From contig WTGY01000198.1 of the NCBI GenBank assembly GCA_011523365.1, forward strand, positions 1 to 32,944: DNA of 32,944 nucleotides, read 5' to 3'. The stretch is from Caldilineaceae bacterium. GTDB lineage: Bacteria > Chloroflexota > Anaerolineae > Caldilineales > Caldilineaceae. Positions 7,896 to 16,336 of this stretch are shown here, one piece after another (within the stretch, counting starts at the first letter, position 1; each line of letters starts with the position of its first letter). Below the pieces are notes generated by a model that searched no databases, had not been told where the DNA came from, and saw only the letters and a list, made by a program, of their open reading frames with translations. Made by a program: the position numbers and the translations under genes.

Positions 7896-8645
7896 TCAGG
7901 GAGCGACGGCCCGCATGGCAATGAGTTCGCCGCCGTCGACTCTGAGGACTTCGCCGGTGGTATAGTTGGACTCGATCAAGAATCTGACGGCGCGAGCGAC
8001 GTCTTCGGGCTCTCCCCAGCGTTTGAGAAGGGTCCGGTCGCTGTGGCGGCGCATTTGTTGTTCGGTGTAGCGGGCTGGGGGCAGAACGGGGCCGGGGGCC
8101 ACGGCATTGACGCGCACGGTGGGCGCCAGTTCCAGCGCCATCTGACGAGTCAGGGCGAGGAGGGCCGATTTGGCGACGGCGTGGGCGGTGAAGTTGGGCC
8201 AGGCGTGCCAGACTGAGACGTCGACGATATTGACGATTGCGGCTTGCTGCTGTTGCAGGAGGAGGGGGGCCACCTCATTGCTGACGTAGAAGCTGCCGTG
8301 GACCGATACGTCGACGGTTCGGTGCCAGGTGTCGTAGCTCTCGGTCGGAAAGGGGTGCCGGGCGAACCAATCGGCCGAGTTGACAAGTATGTTGAGGCGG
8401 CCGAACCGGGAACGCACATCCCGGGCCATCTGCTGCACTGCCCGCAGATCGGCGATATCACACTGGACCGTCATTGCGGTGACACCGAGAGCCTCTGCTT
8501 CGCGGGCGGTCTCGGCGGCGGCAGCGCCAGAACTGTTGTAGAGAATGATGACGTCGGCGCCGGCGCGTGCAAGTTCCAGTGCGGTTATTTTGCCCACGCG
8601 GTGGGCGGCGCCTGTCACCAGTGCCACACTGCCGCGGATGTTCAT
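7896..8645 (-). CDS. Pteridine-reductase-like short-chain dehydrogenase/reductase with His at the catalytic Tyr
   Basis: NADP(H)-type SDR of 249 aa. The cofactor-binding motif TGAAHRVG (11-18), LVNSAD in place of NNAG (87-92) and Asp142, 13 residues before the YxxxK position, resemble PTR1/FolM pteridine reductases rather than FabG. The catalytic motif reads HAVAK (155-159): Lys159 is present, but the Tyr position is His (codon CAC). Ser144 is also available. It may still reduce a carbonyl or pterin through altered proton transfer, or be a binding protein. The C-terminal VRVNAVAPGPVLPP and TTGEVLRVDGG are normal. It has no close partner; the S1-protein gene lies upstream behind a terminator. 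Confidence 0.85.
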   Translation of the reverse strand: MNIRGSVALVTGAAHRVGKITALELARAGADVIILYNSSGAAAAETAREAEALGVTAMTVQCDIADLRAVQQMARDVRSRFGRLNILVNSADWFARHPFPTESYDTWHRTVDVSVHGSFYVSNEVAPLLLQQQQAAIVNIVDVSVWHAWPNFTAHAVAKSALLALTRQMALELAPTVRVNAVAPGPVLPPARYTEQQMRRHSDRTLLKRWGEPEDVARAVRFLIESNYTTGEVLRVDGGELIAMRAVAP

Positions 8646-8765
8646 CAGGTCTCTAATGCCCCTGGACTAGGAATGGTGGACGAGACGGAGACTTCGGAGG
8701 CGGGCCTGGCGGTCACATTGGTGTCAGACTGTTGCGTTCTGTTCCCTGACCGACAGGCGCGGGGC

Positions 8766-8815
8766 CAATCAAAAAGCGACGGAATCTGGAATCTTCCGCC
8801 GCCTGTTTTTGATTG
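8766..8815. terminator. Bidirectional intrinsic terminator
   Basis: CAATCAAAAA at 8766-8775 pairs with TTTTTGATTG at 8806-8815, and inside them GCG-a-CGGAA pairs with TTCCG-c-CGC. On the minus strand the stem is followed by a T-run from the A-rich arm, so it should end transcription of the S1-domain gene, whose stop is 18 bp away. It is symmetrical enough to work both ways. Confidence 0.75.
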
Positions 8816-8832
8816 AGTTTCATGTTGTCATT

Positions 8833-9651
8833 CTACTCGCGCATCGTATTCAACGTGCGCTGGATGATTTCGGCCTGTTCAGAGCGGGCGCGGTGTTGAC
8901 GACGTCTCCGGCGCCGCGACGATTTTGGCAGGGCTACTTCCTCGCCGCCGGCTTCCATGGCGCGCTTGAAGGCCAATTCCATGGGCGAAAGAACCTCAAC
9001 ATTTTCAAACTTGTCAACGACCTGGCCTTCTGCGTCTTCTCCCGAATCGGCTTCCGCACCGGCCGAATCGGCTTCTTCCGCTTCCGGCTCTTCTCGCAAC
9101 CCTTTGATGCTTACATCTATGTGACGGCGTCGCCGATTGAGAGTTATTATGCGAACTTCCAGCCTTTCATCGATTTCCACGACATCTTCGGGTTTTTCGA
9201 CGTAGTTGCTCCCCATTTCACGCACGTGGAGCAGTGCGTCGGTGCCCACCCCGATATCGATGAAGGCACCGTATGGAACCATTCTGGTAACAATGCCTTC
9301 GACGAGCTCACCTTCCTGCAGGTCACGAATCGTCCTGGTATCGGGCGAGATCATGGTCAAGCTTATGCGATTTCGTTCACGGTTCAGGCGTTTGATCCAA
9401 ACGGTGACGTTCTGACCTTCCTCCACAATGTCTTTAACGTTGGTGACACGCCCAACGGTCAGTTCGGAGATATGAACCAAGCCATCGCGGCCGGCGCCGA
9501 TGTCGATAAAGGCGCCAAAGTCGGTAACTTGCTTGACCTTGCCGGTTATTTCCTGGCCGACGCTCAGGCGAATGACTTTTTTGGCGGAGTCGTCCTCGAT
9601 CGCCGGCGCGGTTTCTGTCTGCGTCTCGTCGGTACGGGTTTCTTCGGTCAT
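8833..9651 (-). CDS. S1-domain RNA-binding protein (two S1 motifs)
   Basis: Cytoplasmic RNA-binding protein of 272 aa. Two S1 domains are visible, at about 31-100 (TDFGAFIDIG, DGLVHISEL) and 112-184 (VPYGAFIDIGVGTDALLHV). An acidic Ala/Glu/Asp linker follows, then a basic tail with SSRRRRRRQHRAR. The ATG at 9651 is chosen over one 14 codons upstream because GAGGAG lies 6 nt before it. With only two S1 repeats it is shorter than ribosomal protein S1 (four to six repeats) and may be a general RNA-stability or translation factor. It has its own promoter (TTGTCC-N17-TATACT on the minus strand) and a strong terminator, so it forms a monocistronic unit. Confidence 0.88.
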   Translation of the reverse strand: MTEETRTDETQTETAPAIEDDSAKKVIRLSVGQEITGKVKQVTDFGAFIDIGAGRDGLVHISELTVGRVTNVKDIVEEGQNVTVWIKRLNRERNRISLTMISPDTRTIRDLQEGELVEGIVTRMVPYGAFIDIGVGTDALLHVREMGSNYVEKPEDVVEIDERLEVRIITLNRRRRHIDVSIKGLREEPEAEEADSAGAEADSGEDAEGQVVDKFENVEVLSPMELAFKRAMEAGGEEVALPKSSRRRRRRQHRARSEQAEIIQRTLNTMRE

Positions 9652-9701
9652 CTTCCACTCCTCATTGACAACGGTGCTGTCCCTGCGCAACACCGTTACG
9701 C

Positions 9702-9730
9702 AGTATAGCTTTTTTTGACCCTCGGGACAA
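9702..9730 (-). promoter_or_regulatory. Promoter of the S1-domain gene
   Basis: On the minus strand: TTGTCC (9730-9725), 17-nt spacer, TATACT (9707-9702). This leaves a leader of about 45 nt before the GAGGAG ribosome site and the ATG at 9651. Confidence 0.65.
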
Positions 9731-9765
9731 AAGCAGGAGGGCCCGAAATTCCTATTGGTTTTTTT

Positions 9766-10839
9766 TCAACCATTGAATCGAATGTTTAGAATGTCGCCGT
9801 CTTGCACGAGGTAATCCTTACCTTCCAGGCGTAGGAGCCCGTGGTTGCGAGCTGAGGCCATGCTGCCGGAATCCTTCAAGCTGTCGAAGTGTACTGTTTC
9901 TGCACGGATGAAGCCTTTTTGCATGTCGGTGTGCACGACACCGGCGGCATCGGGCGCCCTGGAACCAGCAGTGACAGCCCAGGCGCGCACCTCGTTGTCG
10001 CCAATCGTAAAAAAGGTGATCAGGCCCAAGAGCTGGTAGCAGCGGCGAATCGCCCGGTTCAGGCCCTGCTCGGCGATGCCGAACTCAACCAGGAATTCGG
10101 CGGCTTCCTCCGGCGTCATCTGGGCGATTTCGGCCTCCAGACGTCCTCGCAGAAAGAAGGTTACTTCGTTCAGGAGGTGCGCATATGTCTGTTCTTCATC
10201 GTCATCACCGGCGTTGACGACGCGCAGAAGCGGTTTCAGACTCAGAAAGCCGAATCCGCCAAGCAGCTTCCTTTCGTCAGCGGAGAGGGCCGCTTCTCTC
10301 AAGGGGGTACTATCCTCCAGCAGGGGGTAGAGCCGCAGGAGCAATGCTTCTTCGTTCGCCAGTCGCTGGCGCTCTTCAACAGGACCTCGTGACCGCTGGG
10401 CAGCGATGCGCTCCAGGCGCCCTTCGATCATGACCATGTCGTTGAGAAGGAATTCCGTTTCGAGCTCCGCCAGGTCCGCGGCCGGGTCGACGCGGTCGTT
10501 GGGTTGGGGGACGTTGGGGTCGTGAAAGGCCCGCCCGACGAGGAGCAGCGCGTCATTGGCGGCGATTGCGTTCAGCAGGGGGCCGCGAATCTGGCCCGCG
10601 CTGCCTACGGTGCTGGTCAGTCCGGCGATGTCGTTGTAGGTCACCTGGGCGTAGACAGCCTTGCGAGGGGCGAACATTTCAGCGAGGCAGCTTAGGCGCG
10701 AGTCCGGCACATCGACAACGGCGGTGTGGACTTCCAGTTGTCCGCTGGAATAGGCTGTGGCTGCAGTAGCACTGCGGGTGAGTGCGTTAAACATGGTGGT
10801 CTTCCCGCTGTTTGGCGCGCCTACGATTCCGATTCTCAT
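9766..10839 (-). CDS. ychF: YchF-like P-loop ATPase (DUF933 / TGS C-terminus)
   Basis: Obg-family nucleotide-binding protein of 357 aa related to YchF/OLA1, a ribosome-associated ATPase. The P-loop is GAPNSGKTT (7-15) instead of the usual GxPNVGKST, the G3 motif is DIAGL (70-74), and the base-recognition motif is NAGD at 209-212 where canonical YchF has NxxE. The C-terminal TGS-type domain is well conserved (GFIRAETV...LRLEGKDYLVQDGDILNIRF). These changes suggest a divergent YchF paralogue, so the symbol is approximate and nucleotide preference is uncertain. It is transcribed toward the S1-domain gene, and 550 bp of non-coding sequence lie upstream. Confidence 0.85.
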   Translation of the reverse strand: MRIGIVGAPNSGKTTMFNALTRSATAATAYSSGQLEVHTAVVDVPDSRLSCLAEMFAPRKAVYAQVTYNDIAGLTSTVGSAGQIRGPLLNAIAANDALLLVGRAFHDPNVPQPNDRVDPAADLAELETEFLLNDMVMIEGRLERIAAQRSRGPVEERQRLANEEALLLRLYPLLEDSTPLREAALSADERKLLGGFGFLSLKPLLRVVNAGDDDEEQTYAHLLNEVTFFLRGRLEAEIAQMTPEEAAEFLVEFGIAEQGLNRAIRRCYQLLGLITFFTIGDNEVRAWAVTAGSRAPDAAGVVHTDMQKGFIRAETVHFDSLKDSGSMASARNHGLLRLEGKDYLVQDGDILNIRFNG

Positions 10840-11389
10840 TTGGCTCTACCCATGGACGGGAAGCTTCTTTCTCATTCTCAGTTGGGGCACAGAGACATGC
10901 AAGCGCGTGGGCATTGGTGGAGTCAGGGGATTTGGCTTGTGTAGCCGGCAAATGATACTCAGGACTCTACTTGAGCAGATCTCTGACAGCGTTTCACGTG
11001 CCGAAAGAGTTGTCACCGGCCAGATCCGAGTTTAGTGAGTGCGGTGGCGTGTGAAGGGCGAGGCGCGGCGCGCATGCGGCAAAGTAAGAAAACGTAAACT
11101 TTAATTCAGGAAAAGCAGTCGCCTGCCTCCTATGGCGCTACGTAGGACGGGGACTGGGCTGCGGTTGTTGCGGCGTCGGTGCCATATTACCGCAGAATCA
11201 GTTTCAATGCACGGATTCGACGCGCGCAAAACGGGGCTTGTGGGCAAAAAAGGGTAGGGTGTACAATTAGAATTCGACTGTCTCCAGTAGGCGCAGCGGG
11301 AACTACCCCACTGGGCCGCCCCGGGAGTCCGACAGGCCACATTGGGTCGCTCAGAGCGGCCCGGGTCCTCGCCGAAACACTGAACAACT
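10840..11389. other. Non-coding interval between divergent ychF-like and PP2C-like/propeller genes
   Basis: No reading frame here resembles a known protein, and no tRNA-like cloverleaf or T-loop signature was found. The right half carries a candidate plus-strand promoter (11238-11267) for the downstream membrane protein. The left half is the long upstream region of the ychF-like gene, without a clear -35/-10 pair. Confidence 0.6.
11238..11267 (+). promoter_or_regulatory. Candidate promoter of the PP2C-like/propeller gene
   Basis: TTGTGG (11238-11243), 18-nt spacer, TACAAT (11262-11267). The leader to the ATG at 11390 would be about 115 nt. No Shine-Dalgarno sequence is seen before that ATG. 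Confidence 0.45.
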
Positions 11390-13744
11390 ATGGCAACCAC
11401 AGCATCTACGGTACAAACACGCGTCCATTCTGCACAAATGATGGATCACCGCAACCCGCGGGCCGCACACCTGGAAGCAATTGAACCGGCTTGGGGAGAC
11501 GAACGCGCGGCCAGGGGAAATCTGTACATTCTCATTGAGCTCATTGGCAGCAGTCCTGTCGGCATTCACGCGGTTCGCGAGATGCAGGCGACGGTTGAGC
11601 TCACTTACTATTCGGCGGGCGGGCCAGTCAGCCAGGTTCTGAGGCAGGCGATCGCCGATGCTCACGAGATATTGCGCAACATGAATAGGCATAACCCGGA
11701 CATCGACCTGCAGGCCGGGATTATTTGCGCTGCCGTCGTCCAAGGCCACCTGGTAATCGCATCGGCTGGTCCGACAGTAGCTTTCATCTCTACGAGTCAG
11801 CGACTAGACCAGTTTCCTCTAGATGAAGAACGTTATTCGGGTACTATCGGCGGCGAGACTGATCCCAATGTGCATACTTACCGGCACGTTCTGGATAGCG
11901 GGGACGCCCTCTTTCTTGGTGAAAGCGAGTGGACTCTGCAGTCTGACGTAAGGACCATTGGGGGCGCGGTCGTCAGCACTACTGTGGGCAACTTGCAGGA
12001 GGTGGTTACGCATCTCCGACAGCAGGGCGACAATGTTCCTCTCCTGGGCCTGCTGCTGGTCTGCGTGGAAGAGGAAGACAGCGGTGAAGAGGCGACCGTT
12101 TCACCATTACCGACAGCCGTTGGGGCCACGCCTCCCGTTCACAATGTGCCAAGGGTAGAGGGTTCAGAAGGCGTTGTTCCGCTCCGAGACCGGATGAGCG
12201 GTTCTGCGCCTGACTTGCCCAGTGCCGCAACGATGCAGCACCAGCTGACCGTCCCGGCGCGTCCGCCTGTCAGAGAGCGAGACAGGTGGCGAAGTCGAGC
12301 CGCTCGCCTGATGGACGGACCGTCCAAGTGGATCTCCAATCTGCTTCATGGACTCTTACCGGAACGCCGGACTCGGCAGAGCGAGTCGACTCAACAGCCT
12401 GAAGTGGAGGTACCCGATCCGGACACGGCGCCCACCCCCCCGGAACCATTTGAACCTTCTTCACAGGCCGTGCCTTTGCCGACCGTAGAGGCTTCGGAAC
12501 AGACTCAACCGGAGGAACGCGTCCAACTGCCGGCGCTGCCGGGCTACGCGCCGCCGGCGCCTTCGCAGGGAAACCGGCGCAGGTTGTTCATTGCCATTGC
12601 GATTCTCATCCCGTTGCTAACTTCGGCTGTCGTCGGCGCAGCCTTCCTGCGCGAGGGGAGCATAAATCAGGAGGAAGGGCTGCAGCTTGTTGAACTGGCC
12701 GACAGCAAACTGCTTGAGGTCCAGCAGGCCCTGGAGGTGGAAGACAGGGCGACTGCGCGGGCGTCTTTGAGTGAGGCGCAGCGATACCTGGACGAAGCCA
12801 TCGTGCTGATTGGTGTGACGGACCAGATTCAGGAGCTGTCGGAGGTCATTGCTACTGAACTACAGGACTTGCTACAGGTCCGTGCGCTCTACTCGCTTGA
12901 TGTACCGCTGCTGGCGTATGCGGCCGATGCCGAGCCTCAACGAGTTGTTGTATCCAACCAGGACATATATGTGCTCGACAGCGCCAGCCAAGCCATCTCC
13001 CACTATCGGACCAATCCTGAACGCACGTTGCTGGAAGAGGACAACGGGGCAATTCTGAGGGAAGGGGACGTGGTCTCGGGGGTAAGTGTAGGCAGATTGG
13101 TGGACATGGCCTGGCAACCGCGCATCTCCGGTTTTGAAGACAAGGCGAGCCTTCTGGTTCTGGACCGAAACAACAATGTTTTCCGGTACAATCGCCTGGA
13201 TGGTGCGACGCATCTGATCCTGAGAGAACAGAGTTCGCTGGGAAGCGTGGGACAACTGGGCATCTATAACGGTCGCCTTTATTTGGCCGACGAACGCTCG
13301 GACCAGATTTATCGTTACTCACCGGCCGGTCTGGCATACGATGACCCGCCGACGGCATGGTTTGACGAGCAGGTCCGGGGCGACCTCGCCGGGTTGATCG
13401 CGATGGGAATCGATGGCGACATATGGCTGCTCAGCGAAGATGGAACTTTGGTGCGCTTCCGCGAGGGCCAGCAACTCCCATTCAGCCTCGAAAGGATCCC
13501 TGGACTGGGCGGCTTGCTAGTCGATTTTGCGATGGCCGAACATGCTGACGGGATGCTCTACCTGGCCGATGCGACGGACGAACGCATCCTGGTTTTCGAC
13601 AAAGAGGGGCGTTATATCCAGCAGTTCGTGGATGCGGAAGATCTGGCGCTGGCTGGACTGAGGGGTCTATTCCTTGACGAAGTAACCGACATACTTTACA
13701 TACTGACAAAGACTGGGCTGTATGCCCACCCGCTCCCCCGCTGA
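11390..13744 (+). CDS. Membrane protein: degenerate PP2C-like domain, one TM, C-terminal beta-propeller
   Basis: Predicted single-pass membrane protein of 784 aa, function not recognised. Residues about 40-230 look like a PP2C/SpoIIE-type phosphatase fold (RGNLYILIELIG, AGGPVSQVLRQAIADAH, AAVVQGHLVIASAGPTVAFI, DALFLGES), but the Asp residues that bind metal in active PP2C enzymes are absent (GP where GD is expected). A Pro/Glu-rich linker (230-395) leads to a TM helix at about 399-420, a helical segment (425-495), and five or six propeller-like repeats (505-784; IYVLDSASQAISHY, LYLADERSDQIYRYS, LYLADATDERILVFDKEGRYIQQF). The likely topology puts the PP2C-like domain inside and the propeller outside. 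The start ATG has no Shine-Dalgarno site, and a second ATG pair lies 16 codons on. It is followed by the LCP gene, hinting at an envelope role (inference). Confidence 0.75.
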   Translation: MATTASTVQTRVHSAQMMDHRNPRAAHLEAIEPAWGDERAARGNLYILIELIGSSPVGIHAVREMQATVELTYYSAGGPVSQVLRQAIADAHEILRNMNRHNPDIDLQAGIICAAVVQGHLVIASAGPTVAFISTSQRLDQFPLDEERYSGTIGGETDPNVHTYRHVLDSGDALFLGESEWTLQSDVRTIGGAVVSTTVGNLQEVVTHLRQQGDNVPLLGLLLVCVEEEDSGEEATVSPLPTAVGATPPVHNVPRVEGSEGVVPLRDRMSGSAPDLPSAATMQHQLTVPARPPVRERDRWRSRAARLMDGPSKWISNLLHGLLPERRTRQSESTQQPEVEVPDPDTAPTPPEPFEPSSQAVPLPTVEASEQTQPEERVQLPALPGYAPPAPSQGNRRRLFIAIAILIPLLTSAVVGAAFLREGSINQEEGLQLVELADSKLLEVQQALEVEDRATARASLSEAQRYLDEAIVLIGVTDQIQELSEVIATELQDLLQVRALYSLDVPLLAYAADAEPQRVVVSNQDIYVLDSASQAISHYRTNPERTLLEEDNGAILREGDVVSGVSVGRLVDMAWQPRISGFEDKASLLVLDRNNNVFRYNRLDGATHLILREQSSLGSVGQLGIYNGRLYLADERSDQIYRYSPAGLAYDDPPTAWFDEQVRGDLAGLIAMGIDGDIWLLSEDGTLVRFREGQQLPFSLERIPGLGGLLVDFAMAEHADGMLYLADATDERILVFDKEGRYIQQFVDAEDLALAGLRGLFLDEVTDILYILTKTGLYAHPLPR

Positions 13745-13811
13745 GAGATTCAACGGGAAGGATAGTTTTCCGGTAAAGGACTGCGCTGCAGATCTCCCCC
13801 ATTTGATCGGT

Positions 13812-13831
13812 TGCGCTTCCTAGGAAGCGCA
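13812..13831. terminator. Perfect 20-bp palindrome after the PP2C-like/propeller gene
   Basis: A perfect self-complementary 20-mer with centre CCTAGG lies 67 bp after the stop and 55 bp before the LCP promoter. A short T-containing stretch (AGCTTTG) follows. It could fold as a terminator hairpin or serve as a dimeric-protein binding site; sequence alone does not decide. Confidence 0.45.
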
Positions 13832-13881
13832 GCTTTGTCCCGCGATTCTACCTCGAAGATTCTACGGCACGCTTGAGATCG

Positions 13882-13890
13882 TGCTATAAT
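13882..13890 (+). promoter_or_regulatory. Extended -10 promoter of the LCP gene, near-leaderless
   Basis: TG-c-TATAAT at 13882-13890 is a perfect extended -10. Only 9 nt separate it from the ATG at 13900, so the transcript should begin at or within a few bases of the start codon. Confidence 0.65.
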
Positions 13891-13899
13891 TGCCGCATT

Positions 13900-15468
13900 A
13901 TGTCAGAGTTCGGTTTCACTCCTGAAGGATCCGAGGGGACTGTCGAAAAGAAGCGGTTCGGCGTCCGGATTGGGGGCAGATCGGCGGCCTATGCATTGGC
14001 AGGGCTTTTCGCCGCAATCGTCCTGATTGTTTCCTTCATTGTTGGCGGTTTCCTCGGTGATCTCGCCCGAGACTATGCCCAACAAAAGAGCGTACCGGAA
14101 ATGACAGCCGGTCTCCCTGACCTGTCAAACGTCAGCGTGGACTCGGGAAGTCCTGCTGCGCCGGAGGCTGTCGCTGTTCAGAGCGTCGAGCAGCAGGCGG
14201 TGCCCGTTGAGGCAGAGGCTTCGGATAGCCAGATAAACATCCTCCTTCTGGGATCGGACGAGAGAATTGACGGTGAGGAGCCGCCGCGGACTGACACGCT
14301 GCTGCTGCTCACGCTCGACTTGCGCAGGCAGACAGCGGGCATGATTTCTCTGCCCAGAGACCTTTGGGTACCGATCCCCGGTTACAATCTGACTTCGAAG
14401 ATCAATACTGCCTACGCCATTGGCGAGCAGCGAGGTTATCCTTTCGGTGGGGCGCAGCTGGCGAAGGATACGGTGAGCAGCTTTATCGGTCGGCCGGTGC
14501 AGTTCTACGTGCAAGCCGACTTCAACGGATTCGTGCGGTTCATCGACGAGATTGGCGGCATCACGGTCAACGTGCCTCAGACGATATACGACACAGAGTA
14601 TCCGACAGCCGATTACGGTTTTCAGACTTTCTACCTGGAGGCCGGGACCCGGATTCTGGACGGCCAGACGGCGCTGAAGTATGCGCGCACTCGCAACATG
14701 GACAGCGACTATGGCCGGGCCGCGAGGCAACAGCAGTTGATTCGGGCTATTGCGGACAAGATACTTGCCGCCGACATGATACCTACGTTGATTGCCAGGG
14801 CTCCCCAACTGTTGAGTTCCACCTGGGGTAGCGTCCGAACGGATATGCCGTTGCAGACGGCGGCAGAAATCGCCAACTATGTGCGGTCCAACCCGTTAGA
14901 GGTCAGCACGTTGGTCCTGGATGATCGCTATGGCGAGGAAAGCTATAGCGAAAATGGGGCCTGGATACTGCTTCCGAATCGCGCTTTGATCCGTCCTGAA
15001 CTTAAGAAGATCTTTGATCCTGAGGTCGGGCCGAATGTCGTAGCCGACGCACCTGCCGTGCCCCTTTCCCAGATTCAACCGCGCACAAGTGCAAGCGACG
15101 AAGTGGGCACCAGAGAGTTGCTGGCCGTCGACGTGAATCGCGACGTACGTGTTATGGCCGCGAGGGAGGTCCGGCTGGAAATCCTGAACGGCACAGGGCA
15201 GACAGGAATCGCTGCCTTGGCGCGGCGACAACTTGAAGCCAGTGGCTGGCGAGTCGTATCGATTGGGGATGCCGACCGGAGCGACTATCAGCATACTCTT
15301 CTCGTCAATTACAACACGGACGATAAGCTTGTACGGGAGTTGGGCCGACAGCTCAATCTGACTGCCTCCCTGTATTCGCTGCCCGGTCTCCTCATTCCAG
15401 AGTCAACCGACCTACGAATCGTAATCGGCGAGGATTTTCTCAGCACGATTGGCGGCTACGCGCAATAG
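13900..15468 (+). CDS. LCP (LytR-CpsA-Psr) family protein with LytR_C domain
   Basis: Membrane-anchored enzyme of 522 aa that in the LCP family transfers lipid-linked glycopolymers to the cell wall. One TM helix spans about 30-52. The LCP catalytic domain follows from about 112 (INILLLGSDER) with conserved Asp132 (RTDT), Arg153 (SLPRDLW) and the YARTRNMDSDYGRAARQQ block (about 261-278). A LytR_C domain occupies about 424-512 (EILNGTGQTGIAALARRQLEASGW). The ATG at 13900 is preferred over an upstream TTG at 13873 because the perfect extended -10 box lies between them, so the TTG would not be transcribed from it. It follows the PP2C-like/propeller gene in the same direction, separated by a palindrome and its own promoter. 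The polymer transferred is unknown. Confidence 0.9.
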   Translation: MSEFGFTPEGSEGTVEKKRFGVRIGGRSAAYALAGLFAAIVLIVSFIVGGFLGDLARDYAQQKSVPEMTAGLPDLSNVSVDSGSPAAPEAVAVQSVEQQAVPVEAEASDSQINILLLGSDERIDGEEPPRTDTLLLLTLDLRRQTAGMISLPRDLWVPIPGYNLTSKINTAYAIGEQRGYPFGGAQLAKDTVSSFIGRPVQFYVQADFNGFVRFIDEIGGITVNVPQTIYDTEYPTADYGFQTFYLEAGTRILDGQTALKYARTRNMDSDYGRAARQQQLIRAIADKILAADMIPTLIARAPQLLSSTWGSVRTDMPLQTAAEIANYVRSNPLEVSTLVLDDRYGEESYSENGAWILLPNRALIRPELKKIFDPEVGPNVVADAPAVPLSQIQPRTSASDEVGTRELLAVDVNRDVRVMAAREVRLEILNGTGQTGIAALARRQLEASGWRVVSIGDADRSDYQHTLLVNYNTDDKLVRELGRQLNLTASLYSLPGLLIPESTDLRIVIGEDFLSTIGGYAQ

Positions 15469-15520
15469 CGCTCATTCCCGGTTGACTTGCGTTCCCCTTC
15501 TCCAGAATCTGCACCCTGAC

Positions 15521-16336
15521 ATGGGCCTTGTCTACTTTGGCGAACACTGCTTCGACGCCTTTCTGATTGCCTTTGACAAGGACGGTACGCTTTTTGATTT
15601 TCATGACAACTGGCGCCCCAGATTTCTTGAGGCGGCGGAGCGTCTGCTCTCTCGGTTTTCGAATCAGACTGAGATGCAGGATGCGCTGTTTCGCACACTG
15701 GGATATAACGCATCGGACGGCACTTTTGGCGAAGATGGACCGTTTGCGACGGCCACAAGCGATGCGACGGCATATGCGGCGGCAACTGTGCTTCACCAGT
15801 ACTCTAGACCCACGTTGCCCTGGCATCAGTGCGAGCAGTTGGTAAGGCTAGAATTTGCGCCTCTACTCGCTGAGGGATTTGAACCCTTGGCAGTCACCGA
15901 ACTGGCTCCACTCTTCTCTTCACTACACGAACATCGGGTAGGAGTCGTCGTCATAACGAGCGACGACAGGGCTCCAACGGAGGCCATGCTGGCCAAGTTC
16001 GGACTTTCCCGATTTGTCGACTATATCGGTTGTGGTGACAGCCCAGGACGCCACAAACCGGCGCCAGACCAGTTGCTGACGGCGGCGAATCTGCTTGATG
16101 TTTCTCCAGCGCAGAGTGTAGTGGTAGGGGACTCGGCGGCCGACCTTCAGATGGCGCGCGCAGCAGGCGCCGGGATGGCAGTGGGGGTGCTAACGGGTGT
16201 AGGAAGCAGAGAGACGCTTGGTCCTATGGCCGACGTGGTCCTGGATTCGATTGCTGAGATTCGGGTGGGCGTTAGTCCGCCTGATGAACGACTACGTGAG
16301 CCTGACCGTTCGTCAGATCGGCCAAGCGAACTTTGA
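15521..16336 (+). CDS. HAD-superfamily hydrolase (phosphoglycolate-phosphatase type)
   Basis: Probable phosphatase of 271 aa. HAD motif I is FDKDGTL (nucleophile Asp19, Asp21), motif II VVITSDDR (Ser/Asp), and motifs III/IV are KPAPDQLL and VVGDSAADLQMARAAG. An alpha-helical cap lies between motifs I and II, as in Gph-like enzymes; the substrate is unknown. The ATG at 15521 is chosen because the longer frame from 15449 overlaps the LCP gene and adds non-conserved sequence. A TTGACT box at 15482-15487 could serve as a -35, but no convincing -10 follows. Its 3' end overlaps the convergent YigZ-like gene by 65 bp, which codes for the tail after motif IV. Confidence 0.85.
   Translation: MGLVYFGEHCFDAFLIAFDKDGTLFDFHDNWRPRFLEAAERLLSRFSNQTEMQDALFRTLGYNASDGTFGEDGPFATATSDATAYAAATVLHQYSRPTLPWHQCEQLVRLEFAPLLAEGFEPLAVTELAPLFSSLHEHRVGVVVITSDDRAPTEAMLAKFGLSRFVDYIGCGDSPGRHKPAPDQLLTAANLLDVSPAQSVVVGDSAADLQMARAAGAGMAVGVLTGVGSRETLGPMADVVLDSIAEIRVGVSPPDERLREPDRSSDRPSEL

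Noticed and set aside
8809..9708. Plus-strand open frame (299 aa) opposite the S1-domain gene
   Set aside because: It is the complement of a clear two-S1-domain protein with promoter, ribosome site and terminator; its own sequence matches no family.
11101..11389. tRNA or structured RNA gene upstream of the PP2C-like/propeller gene
   Set aside because: No acceptor-stem pairing, anticodon arm or TTCRANY T-loop in the right order; GC-rich hairpins here do not form a cloverleaf.
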